Shown here: piece by piece, positions 30,419 through 41,491 of the stretch
Layout: every line of letters starts with the position of its first letter
How positions within the stretch are numbered: the stretch's first letter is position 1
Origin: Candidatus Gracilibacteria bacterium GN02-872
Lineage (GTDB): Bacteria > Patescibacteriota > Gracilibacteria > BD1-5 > UBA6164
Assembly: GCA_003260325.1 (NCBI GenBank)
Contig: MOLU01000001.1
Coordinates: 1-64,000 of the forward strand
DNA length: 64,000 nucleotides
Direction of reading: 5' to 3'
Notes under the pieces: model-generated
Databases searched by the model: none
What the model was told of the DNA's origin: nothing
Seen by the model: the letters and a program-made list of their open reading frames with translations, nothing else
Program-made: the position numbers and the translations under genes

Positions 30419-31474
30419 ATGAATAAAAAAATAGCTACTCTGATTTTAGTTGCGATTTTTACGATATTTTCAATACTTTTTGGAAAAGATTATTTAGATT
30501 TTCAAAATAATTCTCCAAGTAAAAAAGATGCAGAGATCGAAAAACAAGTAAAAAATTTTGATATTTCTAAAATAAATTTAATTGAAAATGTTGAAATTTT
30601 TCAAACTCCAAACCTAGAACTTTTAGAGGATTTTATAGAAAAAATCAAAAATGCGAAAAAAAATATTTACATTGAAGTTTATATGTTTACAGAAAAAAGA
30701 ATTTTACAAGCTTTAAAAGAAGTAAAAAATAAATGAATTGAAATAAAAGTTGTACTTGAAAGAAATCCATATTTATCAGAAAATATAAACAACAAAACAT
30801 TTGATGAGCTAAAAAATGCTTGAATTGAAGTAAATTGGTCAAAACAAAAAAATTATAATTTAAATCACTCAAAATTATTTATTATTGATGATTTAGCAAT
30901 TATTTCAACTTGAAATTTAACTTATTCTATTTTTTCCACAAATAGAGACTTCTTAGTTTTTGCTGAAGATAAAAGAATTGTTGAGAATTTGAAAAAAATA
31001 TTCAACTCAGATTTTAATTGAGAAAAAAAAGATTTTTATGATGAAAATTTAGTTATTTCTCCAAATATTTCTAGAGAAAAGATTGAAAAACTTTTGCTTT
31101 CAGCTGAAAGAAATATAAAAATTTACATTCAATACTTGAAAGACAAAAAGATAAACGACTTACTAAAAAATCTAAAACAAAAAAATATTGATATAGAAAT
31201 AATCGTTGATAAATCAGCTATAGAAAACGAAGAAACAAAAAATTTACAAAAAAATGGAATAAACATAAAAGCATTTAATTGAAAAAAAATGCATAGCAAA
31301 GTCATTTTAGTTGATGAAAAATACGTTTTTGTTTGAAGTGTAAATTTTTCTGAATATTCTCTTGATAAAAATAGAGAAATGTGAATTATTCTTAAAAATG
31401 AAGGTATAGTCAAGAGAATTTTGGAAATTTTCAAAAATGATTTTATAGAAGCTTCAAATAATTGACAAAATTAA
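30419..31474 (+). CDS. Membrane-anchored phospholipase D-like protein
   Basis: 351 residues. One N-terminal membrane anchor (about 5-22). Two HKD half-sites are present: LNHSKLFIIDDLAIISTGNL (about residues 143-162) and KMHSKVILVDEKYVFVGSVN (about 295-315). Each has H, K and the downstream Asn-containing strand. The family includes cardiolipin synthases and PLD-type nucleases (Nuc). The protein is shorter than cardiolipin synthase and the anchor suggests action on the outer membrane face, so either lipid transfer or nucleic-acid cleavage (DNA uptake) is possible. First of three genes on this strand with 51- and 12-base gaps. Confidence 0.85.
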
Positions 31475-31525
31475 GCAAATATGATAAATTTTAGAAAAGT
31501 AATATTTTAAATTTATAATATTTGT

Positions 31526-34276
31526 ATGAAAAAGATTTTTTCGATCATAATTATTCTGATTTTTATGCTAGTTTTAGTTTATACAAGCTTTTTGATTAAA
31601 GCAAATCACTATGACAAGCCAGAATTTCAAGAAATAAAAAAATGAGAAATTGCTTTTGACATAAATTCATGAAAAATAATCAAAGAAAAAAACTGAAATC
31701 TAAAAGCAAATTACATAAATAATTCTGATAAAATTTTAAGTTATAATTCAAAACTTGAAATCATAAAAGAAGAAAAAAGTACAAAAATAAAACTTACAAA
31801 ATGAGTTTTTTTGATAAATATAAACTCTATAAATAATAAATATTTAGTAGAATCAGAAGGTTTTAACTTGGAATTAAGTTGAGCAAATACAGTTTTTATT
31901 GATACAACTTGACAAAGAGCTGAGATTTTCAGTGTTGATAATATTTTGAAATTAAATTTTTTTAATACAAAAAATTGAGAATTATTAAACACAGCTTATA
32001 TTTACCCAAATCAATACATATTTTTTGATCCAACTAAAAATTTCTTGATCAAAAATGCTGATTTATTGAGAATTACACAATTGCTTTCTTTATGATACTT
32101 TAATGAAAATATTCTTACAAAAGACTGAAAAGTAAATGAAAACTTCAAAAAAATATTTTTATCAAAAGAAAAAAATATAAATTCTCAAACTGAAAAACTA
32201 TTTTTATATCTTTATTTTGATGATTTAGAGAAGAAAAATGACTTAGAGAATTTCAAAAAAATGAAGTTTTCTTCTATTCCTTGAGAATCTTTAATGCTTG
32301 AATATTGATTTTTGCTTATGAATTCAAATAAAAAAGCTATTTATCTAAAAAATCAAGTTTTAAAAACTCTTCAAGAAACTCTTAAATCTCCTGAAAAAGA
32401 AGAATTATTAGAAAAAAATAAAATAACAATTGAAAACTTTTTAAAAGAACTAAAAGAGATAAATGAAAAAGATTTCAATGAAATAAAGGAAATGATTAGT
32501 TACTTTTTAGCAAATATCTCCTCTACACAAAAAGAAAATAAAGAATTAAAATTATTTTTCTTAAAACTTTTAAATCCTGAGTTTCAAGATTTAGAAAAAA
32601 CTTCTGCGGCTATTTTAAGCTCAGCTTTTTATAATTATAATTTATGAAAAGAAACAAATTTCTATTCTGAAATAAAAAAATTTGTTGACCAAAAAGATAA
32701 AGAAGAGTTTGAATCAAGGGAAAAAGATTTCTTTATATTTTTCTTGGATAAGATAATAATCGCAAATTTAAAAGCTGAAAATACAAATTTTAAAGATACA
32801 ATCAGTATTTTCAAAACTTATACAGAGGCTTGAATAGATTACTATCAAGCAAGTGATGAAAAAGATAAAACTCTAAAAAATAAAATAATAGAAACTTGAA
32901 TAGTAAATTTTAGTGAAATAGTCAAAAAAATTCTAGAAAAAACTGAAAAATATTTTTTCAAAAGATCAGAAAAATGATTGCTTGTAAATATTCCTTGAAG
33001 AGAATTAGACAGAGAATCTATTTCTAGTTTAAAAACAAGTATTGAAAATATTTATAATAATTTTTACACTCCAAATCAATGAGTTCTAACCACAACAAAC
33101 GCAAGTGTAAAAGTCGTTTATAGAAGAAATTTTGAAAAGTTTGAAGAAGTAATTACAGCTCTTTGGGATACTGAAAAGTATTTAACAAAGTATGATAAAA
33201 AACTAAGTGATATTTTAACAACAGAAGAAAAAGAAGATAATTCAAAAACTCTTAGCATCGAAGACGCAAAAGAATTTTTAAGTAAATTTGATCACATAAA
33301 ATTTGATGATTCAAATATTGAAATTATGTGAAGAGAGTATTGTGATAATCCAAACTCAAAAGAAGCTGAAAAAAATAAAAAAAATCCAACTTGTTACAGA
33401 ATAAAAAATATGGAAGTTTGAAACTGAACAAAAATTAGCTTTCTTCTCTTCCCTTACGAATACCACAAAATATCAGATATAAGTATCTGATGAAATAAAA
33501 ATTTAAATAAATGAAGTTACAAAATGGATGATGAAGAAGAAAAATATAAAGAACAAGAAAATAATTTCTCAGATCCAAGTGAAAAAGAACAATACAAATT
33601 TAAAAATTTCTTTATAAATGTTATTACAGCTTCTCAAAGCTGAAAAAAACAACAAGTTGAAGATTATGTAGAAGACAATAGATCACAAGAATCAGAAATA
33701 ATAAGAACAATCAAAAATACAAATTTATTATGAAAAAACTGAACTCTTACAAAATTAAAACCAATTCTTGATGTTGCTTACAATGACATAAAAATCACGG
33801 AAACAGAATCGGATTTGATTATAAATATAAATAATGCAAAAGTAAATTACTCTTCTGAGAAAAAAAATTATTTTTGAAGGTTCAAATCAGAATACAAATA
33901 CAAATCTGGTAAAATAAATTCTTTCTTCAACCCTGAAATCCAAATCACAAACGACAATTGAGAAAATATCATAAGTTGAACTTCAATAAAGCTTTCTTGA
34001 CTTATAAAGCTTGATGATTTCAAAAAAATAATGGATTCTTTCTTTAAAAATATGAGTAGCATAATTGATGCTGTTACATATGTTTCTCAAAATGATTCTT
34101 CTGAAGATTTAAGAATTACTTATTTACCACAAATAGACAAATTTCAAATCATTTCAAAAAACATAAAAATATTTATAATTTGAGATGAAATAGAACTTTT
34201 TTCAAGTTTTTGAAAAAAAATATTGGAAAAAAATGAAAAAATAAGTAAAATAAGGTGACTTTTAGAATATAAATAA
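31526..34276 (+). CDS. 916-residue membrane-anchored envelope protein
   Basis: One N-terminal membrane helix (IFSIIIILIFMLVLVYTSFL, residues 4-23) precedes a large exported part. Residues about 40-190 are beta-rich with a FecR-like feel (KIKLTKGVFLININ, LELSGANTVFID). Residues 200-560 are long, charged helices; 600-900 are mixed with many Asn, Lys and Ile and end in beta strands. Three or four cysteines only. I recognise no firm domain. It is followed after 12 bases by a small membrane protein and preceded by the PLD-like gene, so the three may form an envelope complex (inference). Confidence 0.7.
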
Positions 34277-34288
34277 TTTTTAACTAGT

Positions 34289-34564
34289 ATGAGTCAAAAA
34301 TGAGCAAAAGTAATGGCTATTCTAGCCCTTGCATGAATAATTATTTCTGTAATTTGAACAAGTTTACTTTATTTTCTTGAAACAGGAAACCAAACTAAAG
34401 AGAATTCTCAAACTCTAACAGAAGATGAAGTTATGAAACTGATTGAAGAAGCAAAGAAATCTCAATCAAAAAATACTACTACAGGAAAAACAAATTCTTG
34501 AACAACAGTTCAAACTTGAACAACAAGCTCTTGAGCAACAAGTTCAGGAACTGTTAATAAATAA
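34289..34564 (+). CDS. Small membrane protein with Thr/Ser/Gly-rich tail
   Basis: 91 residues. A single hydrophobic segment near the N-terminus (VMAILALAGIIISVIGTSLLYFL, about 8-30) is followed by a short charged helix (TEDEVMKLIEEAKKS) and a low-complexity Thr/Ser/Gly tail that should lie outside the membrane. Five of the first 25 codons include TGA-glycines. Last gene of the three-gene unit; a terminator follows. Family unknown. Confidence 0.65.
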
Positions 34565-34592
34565 AAAAATTCCCAAAAGGAATTTTTTTATT
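34564..34592 (+). terminator. Terminator after the 34289-34564 gene
   Basis: AAAATTCC/GGAATTTT hairpin with a T run. The next 115 bases to the atp terminator hold no gene that I can see. Confidence 0.75.
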
Positions 34593-34703
34593 TATCTGAA
34601 ATGAAGTAACAAGAAAATCATAAGGTTAAAATAAGCCAACAAAGTTAACTTCTTAATAGATATTTAATTTAGTCAATACATTAATTTGTCATTATTAACC
34701 AAA

Positions 34704-34729
34704 AAAAACTACTAAAAAGTAGTTTTTTA
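34704..34729 (-). terminator. Terminator of the ATP synthase operon
   Basis: AAAACTACTTTTTAGTAGTTTT hairpin followed by T on the minus strand. Confidence 0.85.
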
Positions 34730-35146
34730 TAATTTATGAAGTTTAAGTTGAGCAACAGATCTAAGCAGCATATCCTCTGCTTCGATGTATTTTTCCATAT
34801 CGATGTGCTGAGAATTACTGTATTTTTCCATCAATTCAAGTGCTCTTTTTCTAGCATTTTCAGCTTCTTCTACATCTATTTCTTCCATATCAATCAGCAT
34901 ATCAGCCATAACTTTTACATTATTTTCACTGACTTCAACTATTCCTCTTCATATAGCGAAATTTTCTTCTTTTTTTTCTCAGTTATCCATATAAATAACT
35001 GTCATATTTGAAGGTTTCATACTAGTCAAAAGAGGAGAATGATTATCAAGAATAGTTATTTCTCAAGTTGTAGTCATCAAAGTAGCAGAAACAACAGAAT
35101 CTGAAGCAAAACTTTTTCAAGAAAATGAAAATATTTGTAATTTCAT
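34727..35146 (-). CDS. atpC: ATP synthase epsilon subunit
   Basis: 139 residues. The N-terminal beta sandwich includes the conserved ITILDNHSPLLTSMKPS segment; the C-terminal two-helix part (AENARKRALELMEKYS and the last 40 residues) is the regulatory helical hairpin. The segment NFAIGRGIVEVSENNVKVM is the usual end of the sandwich. Last gene of the atp operon, 17 bases after atpD. Part of the F1 central stalk that contacts the c ring. Confidence 0.95.
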
Positions 35147-35163
35147 ATTTTTTAATTTAATTA

Positions 35164-36561
<1,398 letters not shown>

Positions 36562-36591
36562 TTAAAAAATAGTTATAAATTTAAAATTTTT

Positions 36592-36999
36592 TTAAATAAT
36601 ATTTTTATCCATTGCTATATTACTAAGCCTATCTGCTTCTTTATTTTTAGCTCTTTCTATCCAGTTATAAGATATTTTTATAGAATTATCAGAAATAATT
36701 TTTAAAATATCATCATTTAATTCTTTTAGTTCAGATTTTTTAATTCTCCAATTTCAAGAAAGTTGATTTATAACCAAATTACTATCCATAAATAAATCTA
36801 TTTCAGTAGCTCATAGCTCTATAGCTCTTTTTATTCAATAAAATGCTCAAATATATTCTGCTTCATTATTTGTTTTTATTCAAAGACTTTTATATCTTTT
36901 TTCCAAAGGATTTCAAATCTCATCTGTAATAAAAACTCAAATTCAAGCACTTCCAGGATTTCCCCTAGAACCTCAATCAGTAAATACTTTTAACTTCAT
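36592..36999 (-). CDS. RNase HI family protein inside the atp operon
   Basis: 135 residues. The RNase H fold is clear: FTDGGSRGNPGSAG (first Asp), NNEAEYIGAFYGI (Glu), LFMDSNLVINQLSG (second Asp) and RAKNKEADRLSNIA (last Asp). All four catalytic acids are present. It cuts the RNA of RNA:DNA hybrids. It resembles the short RnhA/YpdQ-like group (reverse-transcriptase-like RNase H). Its start overlaps the end of the small membrane gene upstream, and atpD follows after 30 bases, so it is cotranscribed with ATP synthase. Confidence 0.9.
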
Positions 37000-37250
37000 T
37001 GTTCTTTACTTTTGAAAAGTGATAAATAGAAGAATCATCTAAACAAAAATGTTATAACAAAAACTAAGATACATACAAAAACAGCTATTTTTAGATGTAT
37101 CGGATCACTACTTGCTGGAACTTGTGTTTCTAAAATATAGTAACAATAAGCTCCAAAGATGAAACTTCAAATTATAATTGAAAGAAAGCTATAAAAAGCA
37201 TAAAGTAAAATATTTATAAGCAATCTAATCAAGAAATATATTTTTGACAT
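36990..37250 (-). CDS. Small two-helix membrane protein in the atp operon
   Basis: 86 residues with two clear membrane segments (about 6-35 and 50-72) separated by the polar loop LETQVPASSDPIHLK, and a short basic C-terminus. Its last ten bases overlap the RNase HI start, and atpG lies 34 bases upstream. It is not AtpI-like in any motif I can see, but a role in assembling the Fo part or the multi-hairpin c ring would fit its place. Unknown family. Confidence 0.65.
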
Positions 37251-37284
37251 TTTATTTTTTTAGTTTTTAAACATTTTACAAATA

Positions 37285-38196
37285 TTATCCTTTCATTGAT
37301 TCCACACCAGCAGTTATTTCAGAAACTTCTGTAGTAATAGCTGATTGTCTAGCTTTATTATATTTTGTAGTTAAGTTTTTTGCTATTCTATTTGCATTGT
37401 CTTTTGCATTTTTCATCGCAACCATTCTAGAAGAATGTTCTGAAGCTTTTGCATTTAACAATACATCATAAAATATCATATCTAAGATTATTGGAATAAC
37501 GTTTTTTACTAAATCTCTCGGACTTGGCTCTACATCATAAAATAGAATTCCTTTATTGTCCCTGATTTTTGGTTCAACATTTTCTGTTCATCAAAGAACT
37601 TCATACAAATATTTTTTGATATACTCTTTATCAATTGGAAGAAATACCTCATTTATAGGAATTTGCTTAATTGTATTTATATAAAAATTATAAAAAATTA
37701 CAACTTTATTATATTTACCTGAAAGAAATTCTTCCAAAATCAAAGAAGATATTTTTTTAGTGAAAACAGGATCTTGATTATCAGAAAATTCTCAAGAAAA
37801 GTCAGCTACCAAATTATTTCAAGTTTTTGCTATAAATTGAGAAGCTTTTTTTCAAATTGTTATGAAATCAATATTTTCTTTTGTTTCTCTCATATAAGAG
37901 CTAACTTTTTTCATAATATTCACATTATAACCTCAACAAAGTCACTTATTTGAAGTTATAATTACTCAAAGAGTTTTTCCTGATTCTCTAGAAGTAGAGA
38001 AAAGTGGATAATGATTTAGATAATCCTCAACTCTAAGAAATATTTTAAACATTTCAAGAATAAATTCTCTTTTTTCCAAAGCTAAGTCTTGGGATTTTTT
38101 CATTTTTACTGTAGAAATCAATTCCATAGCCTTAGTGATTTTTCAAGTATTTCTTATTGAACCTATTTTTCTCTTTATCTCTTTAGCATTTGCCAT
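37285..38196 (-). CDS. atpG: ATP synthase gamma subunit
   Basis: 303 residues. The N-terminal coiled-coil helix (IKRKIGSIRNTGKITKAMELISTVKMKKSQ) and C-terminal helix (ASEHSSRMVAMKNAKDNANRI, NKARQSAITTEVSEI) form the rotating shaft; ITSNKGLCGGYNVNI is the conserved middle strand. The globular part is slightly longer than average. In F1 it couples c-ring rotation to catalysis. Confidence 0.96.
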
Positions 38197-38222
38197 AATA
38201 AATAAATTTTATAATATAGATT

Positions 38223-39728
38223 TTATTTATACATATTAGTAACTTTTTCAATCAAAGAAACTAGTTTTTGTTCTGTTTCATCTATCAAAGTTTTTTCCTT
38301 TGAAATAGATTTTAAAATATTTTTTTCTTCATCCAAAGTTGTATAAAGATCTTCTTCAAATTTTTTAACTTTCTCAATTGGCAAAGGATCTAAATAACCT
38401 TTAGTTCAAGCATAAATAGAACAAATTTGTTTTTCAACAGGAACTGGAGAATAAACTCATTGTTTTAGTAATTCCATCATTCTAGCTCATCTATCAAGAC
38501 TAGCTTTTGTTTCAGCATCTAAATCAGAAGAAAATTGTGAAAATGCAGCCAATTCTCTAAATTGAGCCAAATCAAGTTTCAAAGTTCAAGCAACTTTTTT
38601 CATAGCTTTTATTTGAGCAGAACCTCAAACTCTTGATACAGACAATCATACATTTATAGCTGGTTTTTGTCCAGAGTTAAACAAATCTGATTCAAGAAAT
38701 ATTTGTCAATCTGTAATTGATATAACGTTTGTTGGTATATAAGCAGATACATCTCAACCTTGAGTTTCAATTATAGGTAAAGCTGTCATTGATCAAGCTC
38801 AAAGATCATTGTTTAATTTTGAAGCTCTTTCAAGCAATCTAGAATGTAAGTAAAATACATCTCAAGGATAAGCTTCTCTTCATGGAGGTCTTCTAAGTAA
38901 AAGCGACATTTCTCTGTAGGCATTTGCTTGTTTAGAAAGATCATCATAAATAATAAGTGAATGTCCTCAGTTGAACATAAAATATTCAGCCATAGCACAA
39001 CCTGAATAAGGAGCTAAGTATTGCATAGAAGCAGGATCTGAAGCTCAAGCTGCTACAACAATAGTGTATTCCATAGCTCATCTTTTTCTTAATTCTTCAA
39101 CTATTCTTGCAATTTTTCATTCTTTTTGTCAAATAGCAACATAAACACAAGTAACTCATTTACCATTTTGATTCAAAATCGCATCAATAGCTACTTGAGT
39201 TTTACCAGTTTGTCTATCTCAGATAATAAGCTCTCTTTGTCATCTACCAATTGGCACCAAAGAATCAATAGCTTTTATACCTGTTTCAAGAGGTTCGTGA
39301 ACTGATTTTCTTGACATTACTCAAGTTGCAACTCTTTCAACTGGATAAAATTCTTTTGTATTTAAGTCTCCTAAACCATCAATAGGATTTCAAAGAGCAT
39401 CAACAACTCTTCAAACTAGTTCTGGTCAAACTGGAACTTCAAGTATTTTTCAAGTAGAATAAGCCTTTTCTCATTCTTTTACTCAAGTAAAACCTGAAAG
39501 AACAACAACTCAAACAAAGTGTTCTTCTAAGTTCAAAGCTATCCCTTTAGCTCAAGAGTCAAAATTAACTATTTCATTGTAAGCAACTTCTCATAAACCT
39601 GATACTTTTGCTATACCATCTCATAAGTAGAAAACTTCCCCTACATTTCAAACATTTGGATTGATTTCAACAGAATCAATTCTATTTTCTACTTGTTCAA
39701 TAATTTTGTTTAATAAGTCTTTAGACAT
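38223..39728 (-). CDS. atpA: ATP synthase alpha subunit
   Basis: 501 residues. The non-catalytic nucleotide site has the P-loop [17 protein letters not shown] with the Gln typical of alpha; [21 protein letters not shown] and [32 protein letters not shown] are the signature stretches. Full-length N-terminal crown domain and C-terminal helical bundle. Located between atpH and atpG as is usual. Confidence 0.98.
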
Positions 39729-39760
39729 ATAAAATATATTTAAATTTTAAATATTTTAAA

Positions 39761-40114
39761 TTATTTAGAAAGTTCTCTTTCTATTTTTAAATAACTCAAA
39801 TCAATAACTTTATCATCCATATAAATTCTAATTCATCACTTTATTTCAGCATTTTCTTCCATTTTTAAATCTTTTTGTTCAACATCTAAGTTAAAAACAT
39901 TTTTAAAAATTTTTTTAGATTCATCAAAAGCTAGTTCTTTTGAAATAGCTGGAAAGTACTCAACAAGCAAATCTTTTTCTCAATTTTTGATTTTTTTGTA
40001 AGTTTTTTCTCATCTATTTCAAAGTTGAGTTTTTAAATCTCTGTATAACTTCACTTCTTTCAATAAATCTTTTAATTCAGACAAACCTAAATTATCAATA
40101 TTTATAGTTTCCAT
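39761..40114 (-). CDS. atpH: ATP synthase delta subunit, short form
   Basis: 117 residues, against about 175-180 in most bacteria. The C-terminal hallmark is present: ENAEIKGGIRIYMDDKVIDLSYLKIERELSK, which matches the terminal GG-x-x-(V/I)-x-(V/I)-x-D-x-V-I-D-x-S segment of delta/OSCP that joins the b stalk to F1. The N-terminal helical domain that caps the alpha subunits is reduced to a few helices (LSELKDLLKEVKLYRDLKT). There is no upstream in-frame start before atpF's stop (40122), so the short form is real. Confidence 0.85.
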
Positions 40115-40121
40115 AAATGTT

Positions 40122-40595
40122 TTATTTAACTAATAAATCATATTCTTTTTCTATAAAATCTTTATTAGCAGATTCTTTGTTAAAGATTTTAGAATTCAGT
40201 TTTAGAGATAAATCAAGAATCTTTGTTTTCATATTATTTTCCATATCAAGCCTTTCTTTTTCTATTTGAGTTCTAGCAGACTCAAGCATATATTCAGCTT
40301 CTTTTTCAGATCTCTCAATAATTCTATTACTGTTTTGTTTAGATAGTTCTTCAGCATAAGATTCTATCTCAACAGCTTTTTTTCTAGCTTCCACAAGCAT
40401 AGAATCAACTTGTTTCTCAGCTTCTTCTATTTTTTCTTTAGCTAGATTTCAAGCATCTTTAGATGCTTTTAAAAATTTTCTCCTTTCTTCTATCGCAGTA
40501 ACTATTTTTTCTCCCAAAAAATATTTAAATATAAAAAATATAATTCAGAAATTTATTAGTTGCGCAATGATAACTCAAAGTTTTATATCATCCAT
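40122..40595 (-). CDS. atpF: ATP synthase b subunit
   Basis: 157 residues. One N-terminal membrane helix (LGVIIAQLINFGIIFFIFKYFL, about 6-27) is followed by a long charged helix with the usual EERRKFLKASKDAG... heptads and no break, which forms the peripheral stalk. Length and layout are standard. It ends 8 bases before atpH. Confidence 0.95.
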
Positions 40596-40633
40596 AATTT
40601 TTAAGTTAATTGTAAATTTAGTAATTAAAAATC

Positions 40634-41461
40634 TTAGTGAACTTTAGCAACTTTTATAAATATAGCTATAAGAAGCGGAAATACTAAAGCTTGTATCAAA
40701 GAAACAAGAGTTTCTTGTAAATATATTAAAACAGGTCAAACTATAGGAAACTCAAATCAAAGTAGAGAATTTGTCAAAGTTGCCAATCAACCAACAAGCA
40801 TCGCTAACAAAAGTCAACCTGAAGTTACGTTTCAAAATAACCTAAATGCCAAAGAAATAATCTTAGCTAAATGTCAAACTATCTCTAATAATCATAAAAA
40901 TACAGAAATAATTATATCAAATACTTTTACAAGTAAAAATATTGGTACATCAACTATTTTTGGCAAATTTCAGAATTTGTATGGAATATATCCCTTTCAA
41001 AAAATAGGAAAATATTCATAAAGAGCTTTTGGAACTCACAAAAATCTAAATTGTTCAAATAAAATTATAATTACTCAAATTATAGCCATTGCTATGTTGA
41101 AGTTTTTATCAGAACTTGGAGTAGAAGCATAGTGTTCCATCGCAAATTGTCATTCTTCATTAAATCAAATAACAGGAGCCAAGAATTCTAAAACTACTCA
41201 AAATAAGTTAGCTAAAAGTATTACAAAAAACAATGTTGTAATATAAACTTTTACCCATCTTTTTTCATCTTTTCACAAAATATCCTCAAAAAATTCAAAT
41301 ATTTTTTCAAACATAAGATCAAAAAGAACCATGAAAGATGAATTTCTACAAAATTTATATAATAAAGAAAGTAGAATAACAATAGCTAATACAATTCCTA
41401 CTCAAACTATAACTCAAGGATGTGTATAAACTCACAAAAAATCAGTTAAAAAACTGTCCAT
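40634..41461 (-). CDS. atpB: ATP synthase a subunit
   Basis: 275 residues with five or six membrane helices. The key stretch KIISLAFRLFGNVTSGGLLL carries the essential arginine next to the ion path, and the C-terminal helix LIYLQETLVSLIQALVFPLLIAIFI has the conserved Gln/Thr positions. The N-terminal HPGVIVGVGIVLAIVILLS helix is standard. It forms the half-channels beside the c ring. It follows, rather than precedes, the c-subunit gene here. Confidence 0.95.
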
Positions 41462-41491
41462 AGTTAAATTTTATAAAAAATAAACTTTTTC

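Noticed and set aside
34593..34703. Possible small RNA between the 34289-34564 gene and the atp terminator
   Set aside because: No promoter and no stable fold visible; A/T-rich spacer only.
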